Shown: in pieces, positions 50,334-60,250 of the stretch
Layout: each line of letters starts with the position of its first letter
Position numbering within the stretch: the stretch's first letter is position 1
From: an uncultured Bacteroidales bacterium
GTDB taxonomy: Bacteria > Bacteroidota > Bacteroidia > Bacteroidales > F082
Reading direction: 5' to 3'
Assembly (NCBI GenBank): GCA_937896895.1
Contig: CALBNV010000101.1
Location: forward strand, 1-64,000
DNA: 64,000 nucleotides
Notes under the pieces: model-generated
The model's database searches: none
What the model saw: the letters and a program-made list of their open reading frames with translations, nothing else
Told to the model about the DNA's origin: nothing
Program-made: the position numbers and the translations under genes

Positions 50334-53117
50334 ATGAATAAAATAATGAAAAAAATATCGGTTGTCGTCGCTTTTCTTCTGATGATGACACCTTATATTA
50401 TTATTGCGCAGACTGACAGTCGCAACAGAGTTGCTTCGACGATAATCGCGGATGCGCTGAATTCGCTGCCGGCAAATGATAAAGCCACCGAAAACAAGTT
50501 GATGTTGGAAATCATAGATATTGGTCCTGAAGGTGTTACGGATCTGGCAAAAATGTTGAAACCGTCGTCTGTCGGCGGAAATGCCAAGATTGAATACGCC
50601 CTCGACGGACTCTGCGATTTCGTGTCGGACCCAAATAACAGACATTATAAGAAAGTCGTTTCTGATGGTTTGTTTGATGCTTTGGATGTTGTTGAAAATG
50701 AGGAGATTAAAATATATCTCATCTCTTTGTTCCAGAATTTCGGTGATGTCAGGGATGCTGATAGATTGATGAAATATACAGAAAATAACGCTCTTTTTGA
50801 GATGATTATGCAGACATTGGCGTCGATCCCGGGAACAAGACGAAATGTTGAGGAAATCGCAAATAAGTGTGATGCCAATCAAAGGTGTGCGACCGCATAC
50901 GCCATTGCAAATCAGAGAATTAGGAGCTGCGAAGATATTCTTATTCAGTGGCTTGACGGTGCTGATGTCAAGACGCAGGAGGCCGTGTATTACGCGTTGT
51001 CGGTTGTCGGCGGCGATAAATCGCTGAAACTGCTTTCCGCAAAGGCCAAGTCGTTGAAATACAACTATGATTTGACTGATGCGACAGCCTCGTATGTAAG
51101 ACTTCTTGGAAAATATGCGGCGAAGAAAGATACCGCCGTCGTCGAGAATGGCACGGCGAAGATGCTTAAGTCGAAAAACACTAACATAAACATCGCCGCC
51201 ATGAATCTGCTCGTTCAGACGAAAGGCGATGCCGCTGTTGAGATGTTGCTTAAGTCGTTGAAAAACAAAGACAAACAGGTGCGGATGGCGGCTCTCGACC
51301 TCCTGAAGCCATACGCCGACTCGTTGGTGTGCGCTGATGTGGTGAAAGTCTTGAACAGGAAAAACACCGTGGCAGAGGCGGTGGCGTGGCTCGGCGATGT
51401 GAAATGCGCCACACAGATGCAATTCCTTGAAGACCAGTTGGTTTCAAAGAGCTATGAAGTGGTCGCAGCTGCAATCGTATCGCTTGTGAATATTGGCGAC
51501 AAAGACGGGATGATGGCGATACTTCCACTGTTCGGCACTGAATATCAGCCTGCTATAAAATCCGCATTGATTTCCACAAAGAACGACTACAAAGAAGTTG
51601 TTTACGCGGCTCTCGAAGGCACCGACCAGCAGAAGATCGCTGCACTGAATATACTTGAGTCAAGGTCACTGCCGCCGGCGCAAAATATGGTTAAACGTCT
51701 GATGAAGTCTGAAAATCAGCAAGTTAAGGATGCGGCATATAAGGCTCTGAAAGGCGTGTGCAATGTCGGCAGCGCCGATTATCTGCGTGAATTGCTGCAA
51801 ACGGTTGCTGGCAAATATGTTGAAGACGTGCAGGCGGCGACCATGAAGTCGATGGCCAATGCGACTCCGGCGGTCAAAGAGAAATACGTGACCTTGCTGA
51901 AATATGTGAGTCCCGAAATAATGCCACGATATTACAAGATCTTTGCATATCTGAACGACAGTCTGAGCATCACGAAACTGATGGCTGGCTATAAGTCGGC
52001 AACGACACGTAATGAGGCTCTGGATGCGTTGCTTTCCATTGATAATGTGAATCTTGCAGATACATTGTACAATATCGGAATCAATGACAAAGCTAATATG
52101 GAGAGAATAATGAAACGTTACGTGTATCTGATTGACAAGTCGGAAAGACCGGCGATGGATAAGCTGAACTCATACAGACTTGTGCTCGGACTGAATCCGA
52201 AAGCCGATGTTAAAAATCAGATTATCAAATACATGGAGGCGACACAGTTGTACCAGAGTATAGTCATTGCATCGTATTACCTTGATGATGAAGAGACGGC
52301 GCAACAGGCAGCCAACACTATTGTGAATATCGCGACAAGACATCCTGAGTTTAACGGACAGGAAATCACAGATTTGCTCCTGAGAATCAAGGATATACTG
52401 AACGACGGCGATGCGATGTACAAGAGGACGCAGATTGACGAGCATCTCAAGAAGATCGCGCAGACCCCGAAATTCGAGCTTTCTGATGATGAAAAAGCGG
52501 AAGGCTTCGTGGTCTTGTTCGACGGCACTAATCTCGACAAATGGGTTGGCGACAAAAACGGTTACATTATCCAAAACGGAAACATCTATGTGTCAGCGGA
52601 TTACGGCAATGAGGGCAACCTTTACACTGCCGACGAATATTCCGACTTCGTGTATCGTTTCGAGTTTTGCTTCATGCGTCCGGGTGTCAATAACGGCGTG
52701 GGAATCAGAACGCCGATGAACGTTGATGCGGCGTATTATGGCATGGAGATTCAGATCCTCGACCACGACGACCCGATTTACGCCGGTCTCCGCGAATATC
52801 AGGTGCACGGCTCGGTCTATGGCGTCATCCCTGCAAAGCGGGTGAAGTTCCCTGAACTCGGCACATGGAACACGGAGGAGATTTATGCCAAAGGCGACCA
52901 TATCCGCGTGACTGTCAACGGCGAAGTGATTGTCGATGGTGATATCAGAAAAGCTTGCAATGGGCGGGCCGTCGCTCCCGAAGGAAAGAAAAACGCCAAA
53001 TCGGGCACGATCGACCAAAACAACCATCCTGGCTTATTTAATAAATCCGGGAAAATCAGTTTCTGCGGTCACGGCGAAGGCCTCTTGATTCGTAACGTAA
53101 GAGTTAAAGAATTGTAA
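50334..53117 (+). CDS. HEAT-repeat protein with C-terminal DUF1080 (3-keto-glycoside hydrolase-like) domain
   Basis: 927 residues from ATG 50334 (ATG 50346 is equally possible). Signal peptide MKKISVVVAFLLMMTPYIIIAQ. Residues from about 40 to 700 are helical repeats of the HEAT/armadillo kind (for example KDKQVRMAALDLLKPYADSL). The DUF1080 lectin-like domain (from about 722: EGFVVLFDGTNLDKWV) includes NNGVGIRTP, YGMEIQILDHD and YQVHGSVYGV. DUF1080 proteins hydrolyse 3-keto-glycosides or bind sugars. It is paired with the preceding oxidoreductase. The HEAT fusion is less common and might dock it to other surface proteins. Confidence 0.85.
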   Translation: MNKIMKKISVVVAFLLMMTPYIIIAQTDSRNRVASTIIADALNSLPANDKATENKLMLEIIDIGPEGVTDLAKMLKPSSVGGNAKIEYALDGLCDFVSDPNNRHYKKVVSDGLFDALDVVENEEIKIYLISLFQNFGDVRDADRLMKYTENNALFEMIMQTLASIPGTRRNVEEIANKCDANQRCATAYAIANQRIRSCEDILIQWLDGADVKTQEAVYYALSVVGGDKSLKLLSAKAKSLKYNYDLTDATASYVRLLGKYAAKKDTAVVENGTAKMLKSKNTNINIAAMNLLVQTKGDAAVEMLLKSLKNKDKQVRMAALDLLKPYADSLVCADVVKVLNRKNTVAEAVAWLGDVKCATQMQFLEDQLVSKSYEVVAAAIVSLVNIGDKDGMMAILPLFGTEYQPAIKSALISTKNDYKEVVYAALEGTDQQKIAALNILESRSLPPAQNMVKRLMKSENQQVKDAAYKALKGVCNVGSADYLRELLQTVAGKYVEDVQAATMKSMANATPAVKEKYVTLLKYVSPEIMPRYYKIFAYLNDSLSITKLMAGYKSATTRNEALDALLSIDNVNLADTLYNIGINDKANMERIMKRYVYLIDKSERPAMDKLNSYRLVLGLNPKADVKNQIIKYMEATQLYQSIVIASYYLDDEETAQQAANTIVNIATRHPEFNGQEITDLLLRIKDILNDGDAMYKRTQIDEHLKKIAQTPKFELSDDEKAEGFVVLFDGTNLDKWVGDKNGYIIQNGNIYVSADYGNEGNLYTADEYSDFVYRFEFCFMRPGVNNGVGIRTPMNVDAAYYGMEIQILDHDDPIYAGLREYQVHGSVYGVIPAKRVKFPELGTWNTEEIYAKGDHIRVTVNGEVIVDGDIRKACNGRAVAPEGKKNAKSGTIDQNNHPGLFNKSGKISFCGHGEGLLIRNVRVKEL

Positions 53118-53118
53118 T

Positions 53119-53928
53119 TTGAAACTTAAACATCTGATAATCATATTGTTTTTGTCTGCCTGTCAGATTGTGAACGGGCAGACAAATGTCGTCATGCTTG
53201 ACGAAATCGACTTCAACGACACGACCCTGATCGGAAATGAAAAATTCACCTCGGCGATATTGGATTATATCTCGTTGGAACAGGACACAACGAAGTCGGC
53301 GCAAAATCAGATTTATGATGTTATTTTCGCTGTCGATGACGTGCTGTCACGCTGTCAGGTTTTTGAGATGTATAAGTTTGTATATCAATATCTTATATAT
53401 GGTTTCTCGGAGCTTGGCGTGAATCAGGTCGTCGATTACATGATGCGGCTGCCTTACATTGAGACACTTGGCCTGAGCGATGACGAACTTGATGAAATGC
53501 GAGACATGGCGGAATCGTACAGCCGGGTGAAAATCGGAGTCAAAGCACCTGAAATTCATGCATATACAATAGATAAACAGGATTTTAAACTCGAAAGCGT
53601 CAGCGCAGAATACACAATCTTGATGTTCTGGTCGGCGAAGTGTCCGCATTGCCGTGACTTTATTTCGGAGCTTGGTACGTATCTCTCTGATAAACAAAAT
53701 GTTGCATTTGTCAATGTCTGTGTCGTCGGAAAAAAGAAAGTCGCACGGAGAATCATGAGAAGGGCGAAAATTGATGGTCATACAATCTGTGACGGGCTGG
53801 AATGGTCTTCGCCGATTGTCAACGACTACGCCGTCGATATGACACCATCGCTGTTTCTGTTGGACGAAAACAAGGTTATCATTGCGAAACCATTTGATAT
53901 AGAAGAAATTGAGCGGAAAATTAAATAG
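53119..53928 (+). CDS. Exported thioredoxin-like (TlpA/redoxin) protein
   Basis: 269 residues. Start is TTG at 53119, one base after the previous stop, because this gives a signal peptide (MKLKHLIIILFLSACQIVNG); no ATG precedes it in frame. The N-terminal half is helical. From about 140 the thioredoxin fold shows ILMFWSAKCPHCRDF with the CPHC active site and DMTPSLFLLDENK with the cis-proline. It may reduce disulfides in the periplasm. Its 3' end lies 10 bases before the next gene. Confidence 0.82.
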   Translation: MKLKHLIIILFLSACQIVNGQTNVVMLDEIDFNDTTLIGNEKFTSAILDYISLEQDTTKSAQNQIYDVIFAVDDVLSRCQVFEMYKFVYQYLIYGFSELGVNQVVDYMMRLPYIETLGLSDDELDEMRDMAESYSRVKIGVKAPEIHAYTIDKQDFKLESVSAEYTILMFWSAKCPHCRDFISELGTYLSDKQNVAFVNVCVVGKKKVARRIMRRAKIDGHTICDGLEWSSPIVNDYAVDMTPSLFLLDENKVIIAKPFDIEEIERKIK

Positions 53929-53938
53929 TTGTTTTATC

Positions 53939-56818
53939 ATGAAAAAGTTATTTTTGTCAGTCGTCGTCACGTTGTTGTGTTATGCCGCGTTTGCGCAAAA
54001 TGAAGAGGACCGCTGGGTCGATTCGGTGTATAATTCGATGAGCGTTGAGCGTCGCGTCGGGCAGTTGCTCAATGTGCGCGCGAATTATCCGAATAAAGCC
54101 TGTTTGTCTGATATTCAATTACTTGTGGAAAAATATGGCATCGGTGGAATGACGTTTTTCCGAACCGATGCGACGCCGTTGCTTGAGCAGACGAACAAGT
54201 TTCAGTCGCTTTCTGACATTCCGCTCATGATTGCCATCGACGGCGAATGGGGATTAGGAATGCGTTTGAATGACGGCATCTCGTATCCTTATCAGATGAC
54301 ACTCGGAGCCATTCAGAATCAGGAACTTATAACCGAAATGGGCGTTCAGGTGGCCGAACAGTGCCGTCGTCTTGGAATAAACATCGACTTCGCCCCCGAC
54401 ATCGATGTCAACAACGAGGCGAAAAACCCGGTCATCGGGATGCGCAGTTTCGGCGAGGACCCTCGGCAGGTGGCGGAACGCGGGACGAGATACGCGCTCG
54501 CCCTTCAGGAAAACGGCGTGCTGCCGACGATGAAGCATTTCCCCGGACATGGCGACACGAAAACCGATTCGCACGAGACGCTGCCGAAAGTTGACAAGCC
54601 GCTTTCCGAAGTGAAGAAAATCGAGCTGTATCCGTTTGAATATCTGATAGATAAAGGTGTCTGCGGCGCAATGGTCGGCCATCTCTACCTGCCTGCAATA
54701 GAGCCGGAAAATAACACTTCTTCTTCGCTGTCGCAAAACGTTGTGACAAAGTTGCTTAAAGAGGAGATGGGCTTCGACGGACTCATTTTCACCGACGCTC
54801 TCGAAATGAAAGGCGCTCATAAGAATCTGAACCCAGATGAGGTCGGCCTGATGGCTCTGCTTGCCGGAAACGACGTCCTGCTGATGCCGATCAATCCTGA
54901 AAATACAATTGAAATCATTGTCAATGCCATTGATAATCCGACAGTTGCGAATAGGGTGGAGGAGAGCTGCAAGAAAATCCTGCGTGTGAAATATCGAATG
55001 GGATTGAACCATTACAAGCCGCAGCCCGTTGAATCGGCGGTAAATGATATTAACCAGATAAAATATTATAACTTTAGACAAAGACTTTATAATGAAGCTG
55101 TTACGATGCTTCGTAATAAAAATGAAGTTCTGCCGCTTGATGCTGATTCAAAAATTGCAGTCGTGACAATAGGTGAAGAATGCTATATGTCTAAGATATT
55201 GAAAAACAACAAGATAAACGCAGTTGGTTATGTTTTCAATCCCGACGAAAACCAAAAAGATTGTGACAATCTTTTGGAAAAGCTGAAATATTATGACTAT
55301 GTGATTGTTAATGTCAGGAATACTTCGATATTTGCGTCAAAGGATTTCGGGATCAAGAAAGAAACGGTGACTTTCGTTGAGAAACTATCCAAGCAAAACA
55401 AACTGATTTTCAATCTGTTCGCTTGTCCTTACGCACTTGCGAAGTTCAAATTCAAAACGGAACCTGTAGCGATATTAGTTGGTTACGAAGACCGTGCGGA
55501 GGCCGTGAACGCCGTGGCTGATGTCATTGCCGGGCGACTGAACCCTTCCGGCAAACTGCCTGTCACGATAAACAAAAAGTATAAAGCTGGCACCGGCTAC
55601 GGCTTTAGGGAGATGCTTACGCCTGAGACATTGCCTATATCATTGATTGATAACGATTTCATAAGAAAGATTGACTCTGTCGCGCAAGACGGCATCGACA
55701 TGAAAGCCTATCCTGGCTGCCAGATTATCGCGTTGAAAGACGGCGAAATAATTTACGAAAAGAATTTCGGCTATTTCACATACGATTCAACGCACCTCGT
55801 GACAAGCGACGACGTCTATGACATCGCGTCGCTGACAAAGGTCTTCGCGACGACTTTCGCAATTATGAAACTGTATGATGAACATAAAATCAGTCTTGAC
55901 GCGAAGCTGTCCGACTATTTCCCGTATCTGAAATCGACCGACAAGGGAAATCTCAAACTCATTGAGATTATGACGCATCAAGCCGGCCTGACGCCTTGGT
56001 TGCCATTGTGTTATATGACAATGAAAGACGGCAAGATTGACAGCAAACTGTATCGGAAAAGCATTGATGAGAATCACACGGTGAGAGTGGCGGAAGGTAT
56101 GTATCTTGAAAATGACTTTGATTTTCAGTTGTTTGACACAATAAAAGTCTCAAAGCTTGGTGACAAGAAATACAAATATAGTGACATCGGCTTTTATTTC
56201 TTGCCGAAAATAGTGGAGATGGTGGCCAACAAACCGTTTGAGGCGTATTTGCGGGAGAATTTCTACGAGCCTCTCGGACTCAAACATATTTTCTACAAAC
56301 CGTTGAACCACATTGAGAGACAGAACATTGCACCGACGGAAAACGACACGTGTTTCAGGATGCAGCTGCTTCAAGGCGATGTACATGACCAGATGGCTGC
56401 CTTATTCGGCGGTGTCAGCGGTCATGCCGGGCTTTTCGCCAACGCGCGAGACCTCGCGGTGATGATGCAACTGCTTGTGAATGAAGGATATGCAAATGGC
56501 AGGCAGTTCATTTCGGAATATACGATTCAAAAATTCACGAGTGCGCCATACGTCGAAAACATGAACCGCCGCGGCATCGGCTTCGACAAGCCGGAAGTTG
56601 ACCCGGAAGTGAAGTTCTACACTCCGGCGAAACAGTCGTCGATGCGTAGCTTCGGACACACTGGTTTCACCGGCACTTTCGCGTGGGCCGACCCTGAAAA
56701 TCAGTTGGTTGTGATTTTCCTGTCGAACCGCGTCTATCCCGACGCGTCAAACAACAAGCTGTCGCAGAACGACATCAGGACGAAGATACACGAGCTGTTC
56801 TATGAGGCTGTGAAATAA
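53939..56818 (+). CDS. GH3 glycosidase fused to a beta-lactamase-fold serine hydrolase
   Basis: 959 residues, the two-domain form frequent in Bacteroidota. Signal peptide MKKLFLSVVVTLLCYAAFAQ. The GH3 N-terminal half has KHFPGHGDTKTDSHE (His 200 region, the acid/base loop) and the nucleophile in FTDALEMKG (D286), as in NagZ-like beta-N-acetylglucosaminidases; a GH3 C-terminal-like domain follows to about 560. The serine hydrolase domain carries SLTK (S631, K634), the YSD motif near KYKYSDIGF and the HTGFTG box near the end. Probably acts on peptidoglycan fragments: GlcNAc release and D-amino acid peptide or ester cleavage. Both active sites look intact. Confidence 0.9.
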   Translation: MKKLFLSVVVTLLCYAAFAQNEEDRWVDSVYNSMSVERRVGQLLNVRANYPNKACLSDIQLLVEKYGIGGMTFFRTDATPLLEQTNKFQSLSDIPLMIAIDGEWGLGMRLNDGISYPYQMTLGAIQNQELITEMGVQVAEQCRRLGINIDFAPDIDVNNEAKNPVIGMRSFGEDPRQVAERGTRYALALQENGVLPTMKHFPGHGDTKTDSHETLPKVDKPLSEVKKIELYPFEYLIDKGVCGAMVGHLYLPAIEPENNTSSSLSQNVVTKLLKEEMGFDGLIFTDALEMKGAHKNLNPDEVGLMALLAGNDVLLMPINPENTIEIIVNAIDNPTVANRVEESCKKILRVKYRMGLNHYKPQPVESAVNDINQIKYYNFRQRLYNEAVTMLRNKNEVLPLDADSKIAVVTIGEECYMSKILKNNKINAVGYVFNPDENQKDCDNLLEKLKYYDYVIVNVRNTSIFASKDFGIKKETVTFVEKLSKQNKLIFNLFACPYALAKFKFKTEPVAILVGYEDRAEAVNAVADVIAGRLNPSGKLPVTINKKYKAGTGYGFREMLTPETLPISLIDNDFIRKIDSVAQDGIDMKAYPGCQIIALKDGEIIYEKNFGYFTYDSTHLVTSDDVYDIASLTKVFATTFAIMKLYDEHKISLDAKLSDYFPYLKSTDKGNLKLIEIMTHQAGLTPWLPLCYMTMKDGKIDSKLYRKSIDENHTVRVAEGMYLENDFDFQLFDTIKVSKLGDKKYKYSDIGFYFLPKIVEMVANKPFEAYLRENFYEPLGLKHIFYKPLNHIERQNIAPTENDTCFRMQLLQGDVHDQMAALFGGVSGHAGLFANARDLAVMMQLLVNEGYANGRQFISEYTIQKFTSAPYVENMNRRGIGFDKPEVDPEVKFYTPAKQSSMRSFGHTGFTGTFAWADPENQLVVIFLSNRVYPDASNNKLSQNDIRTKIHELFYEAVK

Positions 56819-57421
56819 TCAGTTGTCGTTCGGGTCAACAGGGAAACTGTTCCAAAACCTGTATCTCCCGCCCAAGTTCTGAACAAAGACGCTCCACATT
56901 TCCGAAGGGTTCGTCTTTAGTATCAATTTTGTAGGTATGTCGTTGACAATCCATGAGTTGCGTTGCAATTCGCCTCTCAACTGCCCGGCGTCCCATCCGG
57001 CGTAGCCGATGTAGAAACGTATGTCGTATTTCGTGATGAGACCTTCCCTTATCAATGCCTTGACCGCGTTGAAGTTGCCGCTCCAGTAAAGGCCTTCTCT
57101 GACTTCATAAGAATCAGGGATCATCACCCCGAGCGTGTGTATGAAGAAGACGCTGTCGGTGGCAACTGGCCCGCCAAGGTAAATGTCTCCGTCAAAAACA
57201 GGGAAATCGTTAATTATATCGTTGATCTTCAATGATAAACGCTTGTTGATGATGACACCTAAACTGCCGGTTTCATCATCGTTGTCAACAATAAGAATCA
57301 CCGAACGGCCAAAATATAAGTCATTAAAAAAAGGTTCTGAAATAAGGACATCGCCTGTCTTCACGTTAAGCGTGTTGCTTTTTATCTGAAAAAAATCCTT
57401 TTCCTTCATCTTGAAAATCAT
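56819..57421 (-). CDS. YqgE/AlgH family protein
   Basis: 200 residues (ATG 57409 is an alternative). GDVLISEPFFNDLYFGRSVILIV opens the fold (only the key residues FxRSVIL matter), then GSLGVIINKRL, YLGGPVATDSVFFIHT and YIGYAGWDAGQLRGEL, all signatures. YqgE proteins are cytoplasmic with an unclear role. Convergent with the GH3 gene with no base between the two stop codons. Confidence 0.92.
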   Translation of the reverse strand: MIFKMKEKDFFQIKSNTLNVKTGDVLISEPFFNDLYFGRSVILIVDNDDETGSLGVIINKRLSLKINDIINDFPVFDGDIYLGGPVATDSVFFIHTLGVMIPDSYEVREGLYWSGNFNAVKALIREGLITKYDIRFYIGYAGWDAGQLRGELQRNSWIVNDIPTKLILKTNPSEMWSVFVQNLGGRYRFWNSFPVDPNDN

Positions 57422-57479
57422 ATAGTTTCACAATCGAAAAATATTTTGTTATATATGTGGCTCGTAATGATTAAATGCT

Positions 57480-57487
57480 TAATTTTG
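57480..57487 (+). promoter_or_regulatory. -7 element for murL-murD
   Basis: TAATTTTG (TAnnTTTG), 37 bases before the murL-like ATG. Confidence 0.5.
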
Positions 57488-57524
57488 TGCGTTTTATATT
57501 TAAAATTTAACAAGAGAATAACCT

Positions 57525-58907
57525 ATGTCGAATCAGGCGAAATATGATTCTCTCAGAGAGAGATTCGCTGTTTTCTGCTTCCAAAAGTACGAATATTTTC
57601 TGGAAGACGGGATGTTTTTCGCAAAATTTAATTTTTCGCTTTGTGAAGAATATCAAGCTGGTGACAGAAATAATGCGATAGAGTTCAATCCATGCTTTGA
57701 GATTCCGGCGCGTCGTTTTTATCAATGGGAAGCAATCCCGAAGGAAATTCTTGATATTCTCGTTTTCAACATCGGCATGATTGAACTTGTGAGTTATTGG
57801 AAAATTGCCTGTCCGAAGAAAGTGGTTGTTAAGCCATATCATCTTGATGATGAACAGATTAAGTGGTGGAAAAAACTGTATTTCAATGGTCTCGGCGAAT
57901 TTTTCTATGTGAATGGAATAGAGACGGATTTTGACGATTTCATGAAAATTGAGACAGATTTTTCTGCTGATGCCGATTGTCATGAATCAGATTTTTCTTT
58001 TGAAGAGCGGACTTTGGTGCCGGTCGGCGGAGGCAAGGACTCTGTCGTAACCTTGGAGGCGCTTAGGGAAAAGATTGACATTATCCCGTTGATTATCAAT
58101 CCGAGAGGTGCGACGAGAGACTGCGTCAATGCAGCCGGTTTCACTGAAGACGACACTGTTGTCATCAACAGGACTCTTGACCCAGTGATGCTTGAGATGA
58201 ACAAGCAAGGCTATCTCAACGGCCATACTCCGTTCTCGGCCATGCTCGCGTTCTACACGGTTCTGCTTGGCTTTGCTACGGGAAGCAGATATATCGCGCT
58301 GTCAAACGAGTCGTCGGCGAACGAACCGACCGTGCCTGATACCGAGATAAACCATCAATACAGTAAGTCGGTCGCGTTCGAGGATGATTTCAGAAGTTAC
58401 ATTTCAAAATATGTAAATGCTGATATTCAATATTTTAGCTTCTTAAGACCGCTCAATGAACTGCAGATAGCAAAGATTTTCAGCAGGGCGAAAAACTATC
58501 ACAGGGTCTTCAGAAGCTGCAATGTCGGCTCCAAGAACGACTCGTGGTGCGGGCGTTGCCCGAAATGCCTGTTCACGTGGCTTGCGTTGTCGCCTTTTCT
58601 GAAAAGAGATGAACTTGCAGGCATTTTCGGGAAAGACCTGTTGAAAGACAATGAGTTGGCCGCGACTTTGGAGAAACTTGACGGGACGGCGGAGGTGAAA
58701 CCTTTTGAGTGCGTCGGGACAGTGGGTGAGGTGTCGGCTTGTATTGAGTATATCGTGCAACATGATGATAATCTGCAAGATACAATTCTGGACGGCCGTA
58801 CCTCAAAAGCTGAGATGTCGGTCGGTGATTATATTGGTCAGTTTGATGAAAAAAACAATTTACCAGCATTGTTTGAGAAAATACTGAAGGAGAAATTGAA
58901 TGGTTAA
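57525..58907 (+). CDS. murL: MurL-like UDP-MurNAc-L-Ala-L-Glu epimerase
   Basis: 460 residues. An ATP-pyrophosphatase-like P-loop VPVGGGKDSVVTLEALRE (near 165-182) is followed by YIALSNESSANEP, HQYSKSVAFEDDFRSYI and WCGRCPKCLFTWLALSPF, the pattern I associate with MurL. In Xanthomonas MurL inverts the terminal L-Glu of UDP-MurNAc-L-Ala-L-Glu to D-Glu, working with MurD2, so that no free D-glutamate is needed. The 8-base overlap with a murD-like gene supports this. The assignment is from memory of the family, not a search. Confidence 0.8.
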   Translation: MSNQAKYDSLRERFAVFCFQKYEYFLEDGMFFAKFNFSLCEEYQAGDRNNAIEFNPCFEIPARRFYQWEAIPKEILDILVFNIGMIELVSYWKIACPKKVVVKPYHLDDEQIKWWKKLYFNGLGEFFYVNGIETDFDDFMKIETDFSADADCHESDFSFEERTLVPVGGGKDSVVTLEALREKIDIIPLIINPRGATRDCVNAAGFTEDDTVVINRTLDPVMLEMNKQGYLNGHTPFSAMLAFYTVLLGFATGSRYIALSNESSANEPTVPDTEINHQYSKSVAFEDDFRSYISKYVNADIQYFSFLRPLNELQIAKIFSRAKNYHRVFRSCNVGSKNDSWCGRCPKCLFTWLALSPFLKRDELAGIFGKDLLKDNELAATLEKLDGTAEVKPFECVGTVGEVSACIEYIVQHDDNLQDTILDGRTSKAEMSVGDYIGQFDEKNNLPALFEKILKEKLNG

Positions 58908-60183
58908 TATCAATGTCATATTCAAGAGGTTACGTGGGAAAAGCATCCTGATTCTCGGTTTCGGAAGAGAAGGGAGGTCGTCGTTGGCGTTTGTCAGGAA
59001 ATTCCTGCCTCATGCTGTTGTCGGTGTCGCCGATGGCAATGCCGCCGTGCTTGCAGGATTGGAAGAAAAATATAATGTGGAAACTTATTCGGGCGAGAAT
59101 TATCTTGATGCGGTGAATGATTATGATATAGTGCTTAAGACACCTGGTATCTCATTGAAAGACAAGGCCGTTGATTTATCAAAGATCACTTCGCAAACCG
59201 ATTTGTTCCTTGAGGAGTTTCACGACAGAATCATTGGCGTGACGGGCACGAAAGGCAAAAGCACGACATCAACCTTAATCTCGCATCTTCTGAAAGAGTC
59301 GGGGAGAGATGTTTTCCTCGTCGGAAATATCGGCGTTCCTGTCTTTGACGTCATCGAGCAGCTGACGCAAAACTCAGTGATAGTGTTTGAGTTATCTGCA
59401 CATCAGCTTCAATTCATACACCGAAGCCCGCATGTCGGCATTCTGCTGAATGTTTTTGAGGAACATCTTGACCATTTCGGGACGTTGGATGCATATAAAA
59501 ACGCCAAGTTGAACATTGTCAGGAAGATGGGCGAAGGCGACTGGGCGGTCACGAGAAATGAATTGTCATTCGACCTTGCCGATTCGTCGGCGCATATAAT
59601 AGATTACGAATATTATGATTTTGGCGTTGATTGGGAGAACATCCCGTTGAAAGGCGAGCATAACAAGTTGAATGTCAATGCGGCACTGTGTGCCTGCTAT
59701 GCTTGCGGCATCCCTGTCGATGAGCTGATCCCGCATCTTTACACGTTCCGTCCGCTTGAGCACAGACAGGAGTTGGTCGGCACATTCGGCGGCGTCACGT
59801 TTTACAACGACAGCATCTCGACCATTCCGCAGGCTGCCATAGCTGCCGTTGAAACGATAAAAAACGTGAGATTTCTTCTCCTTGGCGGATACGACCGCGA
59901 AATCAACTATTCGCCGCTGATTGAATATCTGATGAAGAACAAGGTTGAGCATTTGCTTTTTACGGGCAACGCCGGAAAACGGATGATGTTGATGCTCAAA
60001 GATGCTGGCTATAAAGGTGATATGATGATCTTCGCAAATCTTCCGGAGGCGTTCTCGATAATTCGGTCAAAAGCTAAAATTGGTGACGTATGCCTCCTTT
60101 CACCAGCGGCGGCGAGCTACGACCAATATAAGAACTTTGAGGAACGAGGAAGGAAATTCAAGGAACTGGCTGAAAAGTTTTAG
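58900..60183 (+). CDS. murD: MurD-type ligase (MurD2-like, UDP-MurNAc-L-Ala--glutamate ligase)
   Basis: 427 residues. A Rossmann-like N-terminal domain (KSILILGFGREGRSSLAF), the Mur P-loop GVTGTKGKSTTST (113-125), FELSAHQLQ, NVFEEHLDHFG and the C-terminal LLLGGYDREINYSPL and LLSPAAASYDQYKNFEERGRKF are conserved. A normal MurD adds D-Glu; the MurD2 form adds L-Glu, with MurL then inverting it. Overlap with murL by 8 bases indicates the second route. A standard murD for D-Glu could exist elsewhere in the genome. Confidence 0.85.
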   Translation: MVNINVIFKRLRGKSILILGFGREGRSSLAFVRKFLPHAVVGVADGNAAVLAGLEEKYNVETYSGENYLDAVNDYDIVLKTPGISLKDKAVDLSKITSQTDLFLEEFHDRIIGVTGTKGKSTTSTLISHLLKESGRDVFLVGNIGVPVFDVIEQLTQNSVIVFELSAHQLQFIHRSPHVGILLNVFEEHLDHFGTLDAYKNAKLNIVRKMGEGDWAVTRNELSFDLADSSAHIIDYEYYDFGVDWENIPLKGEHNKLNVNAALCACYACGIPVDELIPHLYTFRPLEHRQELVGTFGGVTFYNDSISTIPQAAIAAVETIKNVRFLLLGGYDREINYSPLIEYLMKNKVEHLLFTGNAGKRMMLMLKDAGYKGDMMIFANLPEAFSIIRSKAKIGDVCLLSPAAASYDQYKNFEERGRKFKELAEKF

Positions 60184-60250
60184 CAAAAAACAGGCCGCTG
60201 CAAAACAGCGACCCGCTCGATGCTATGATTCAGCGTGTGATGCTTGTCGC

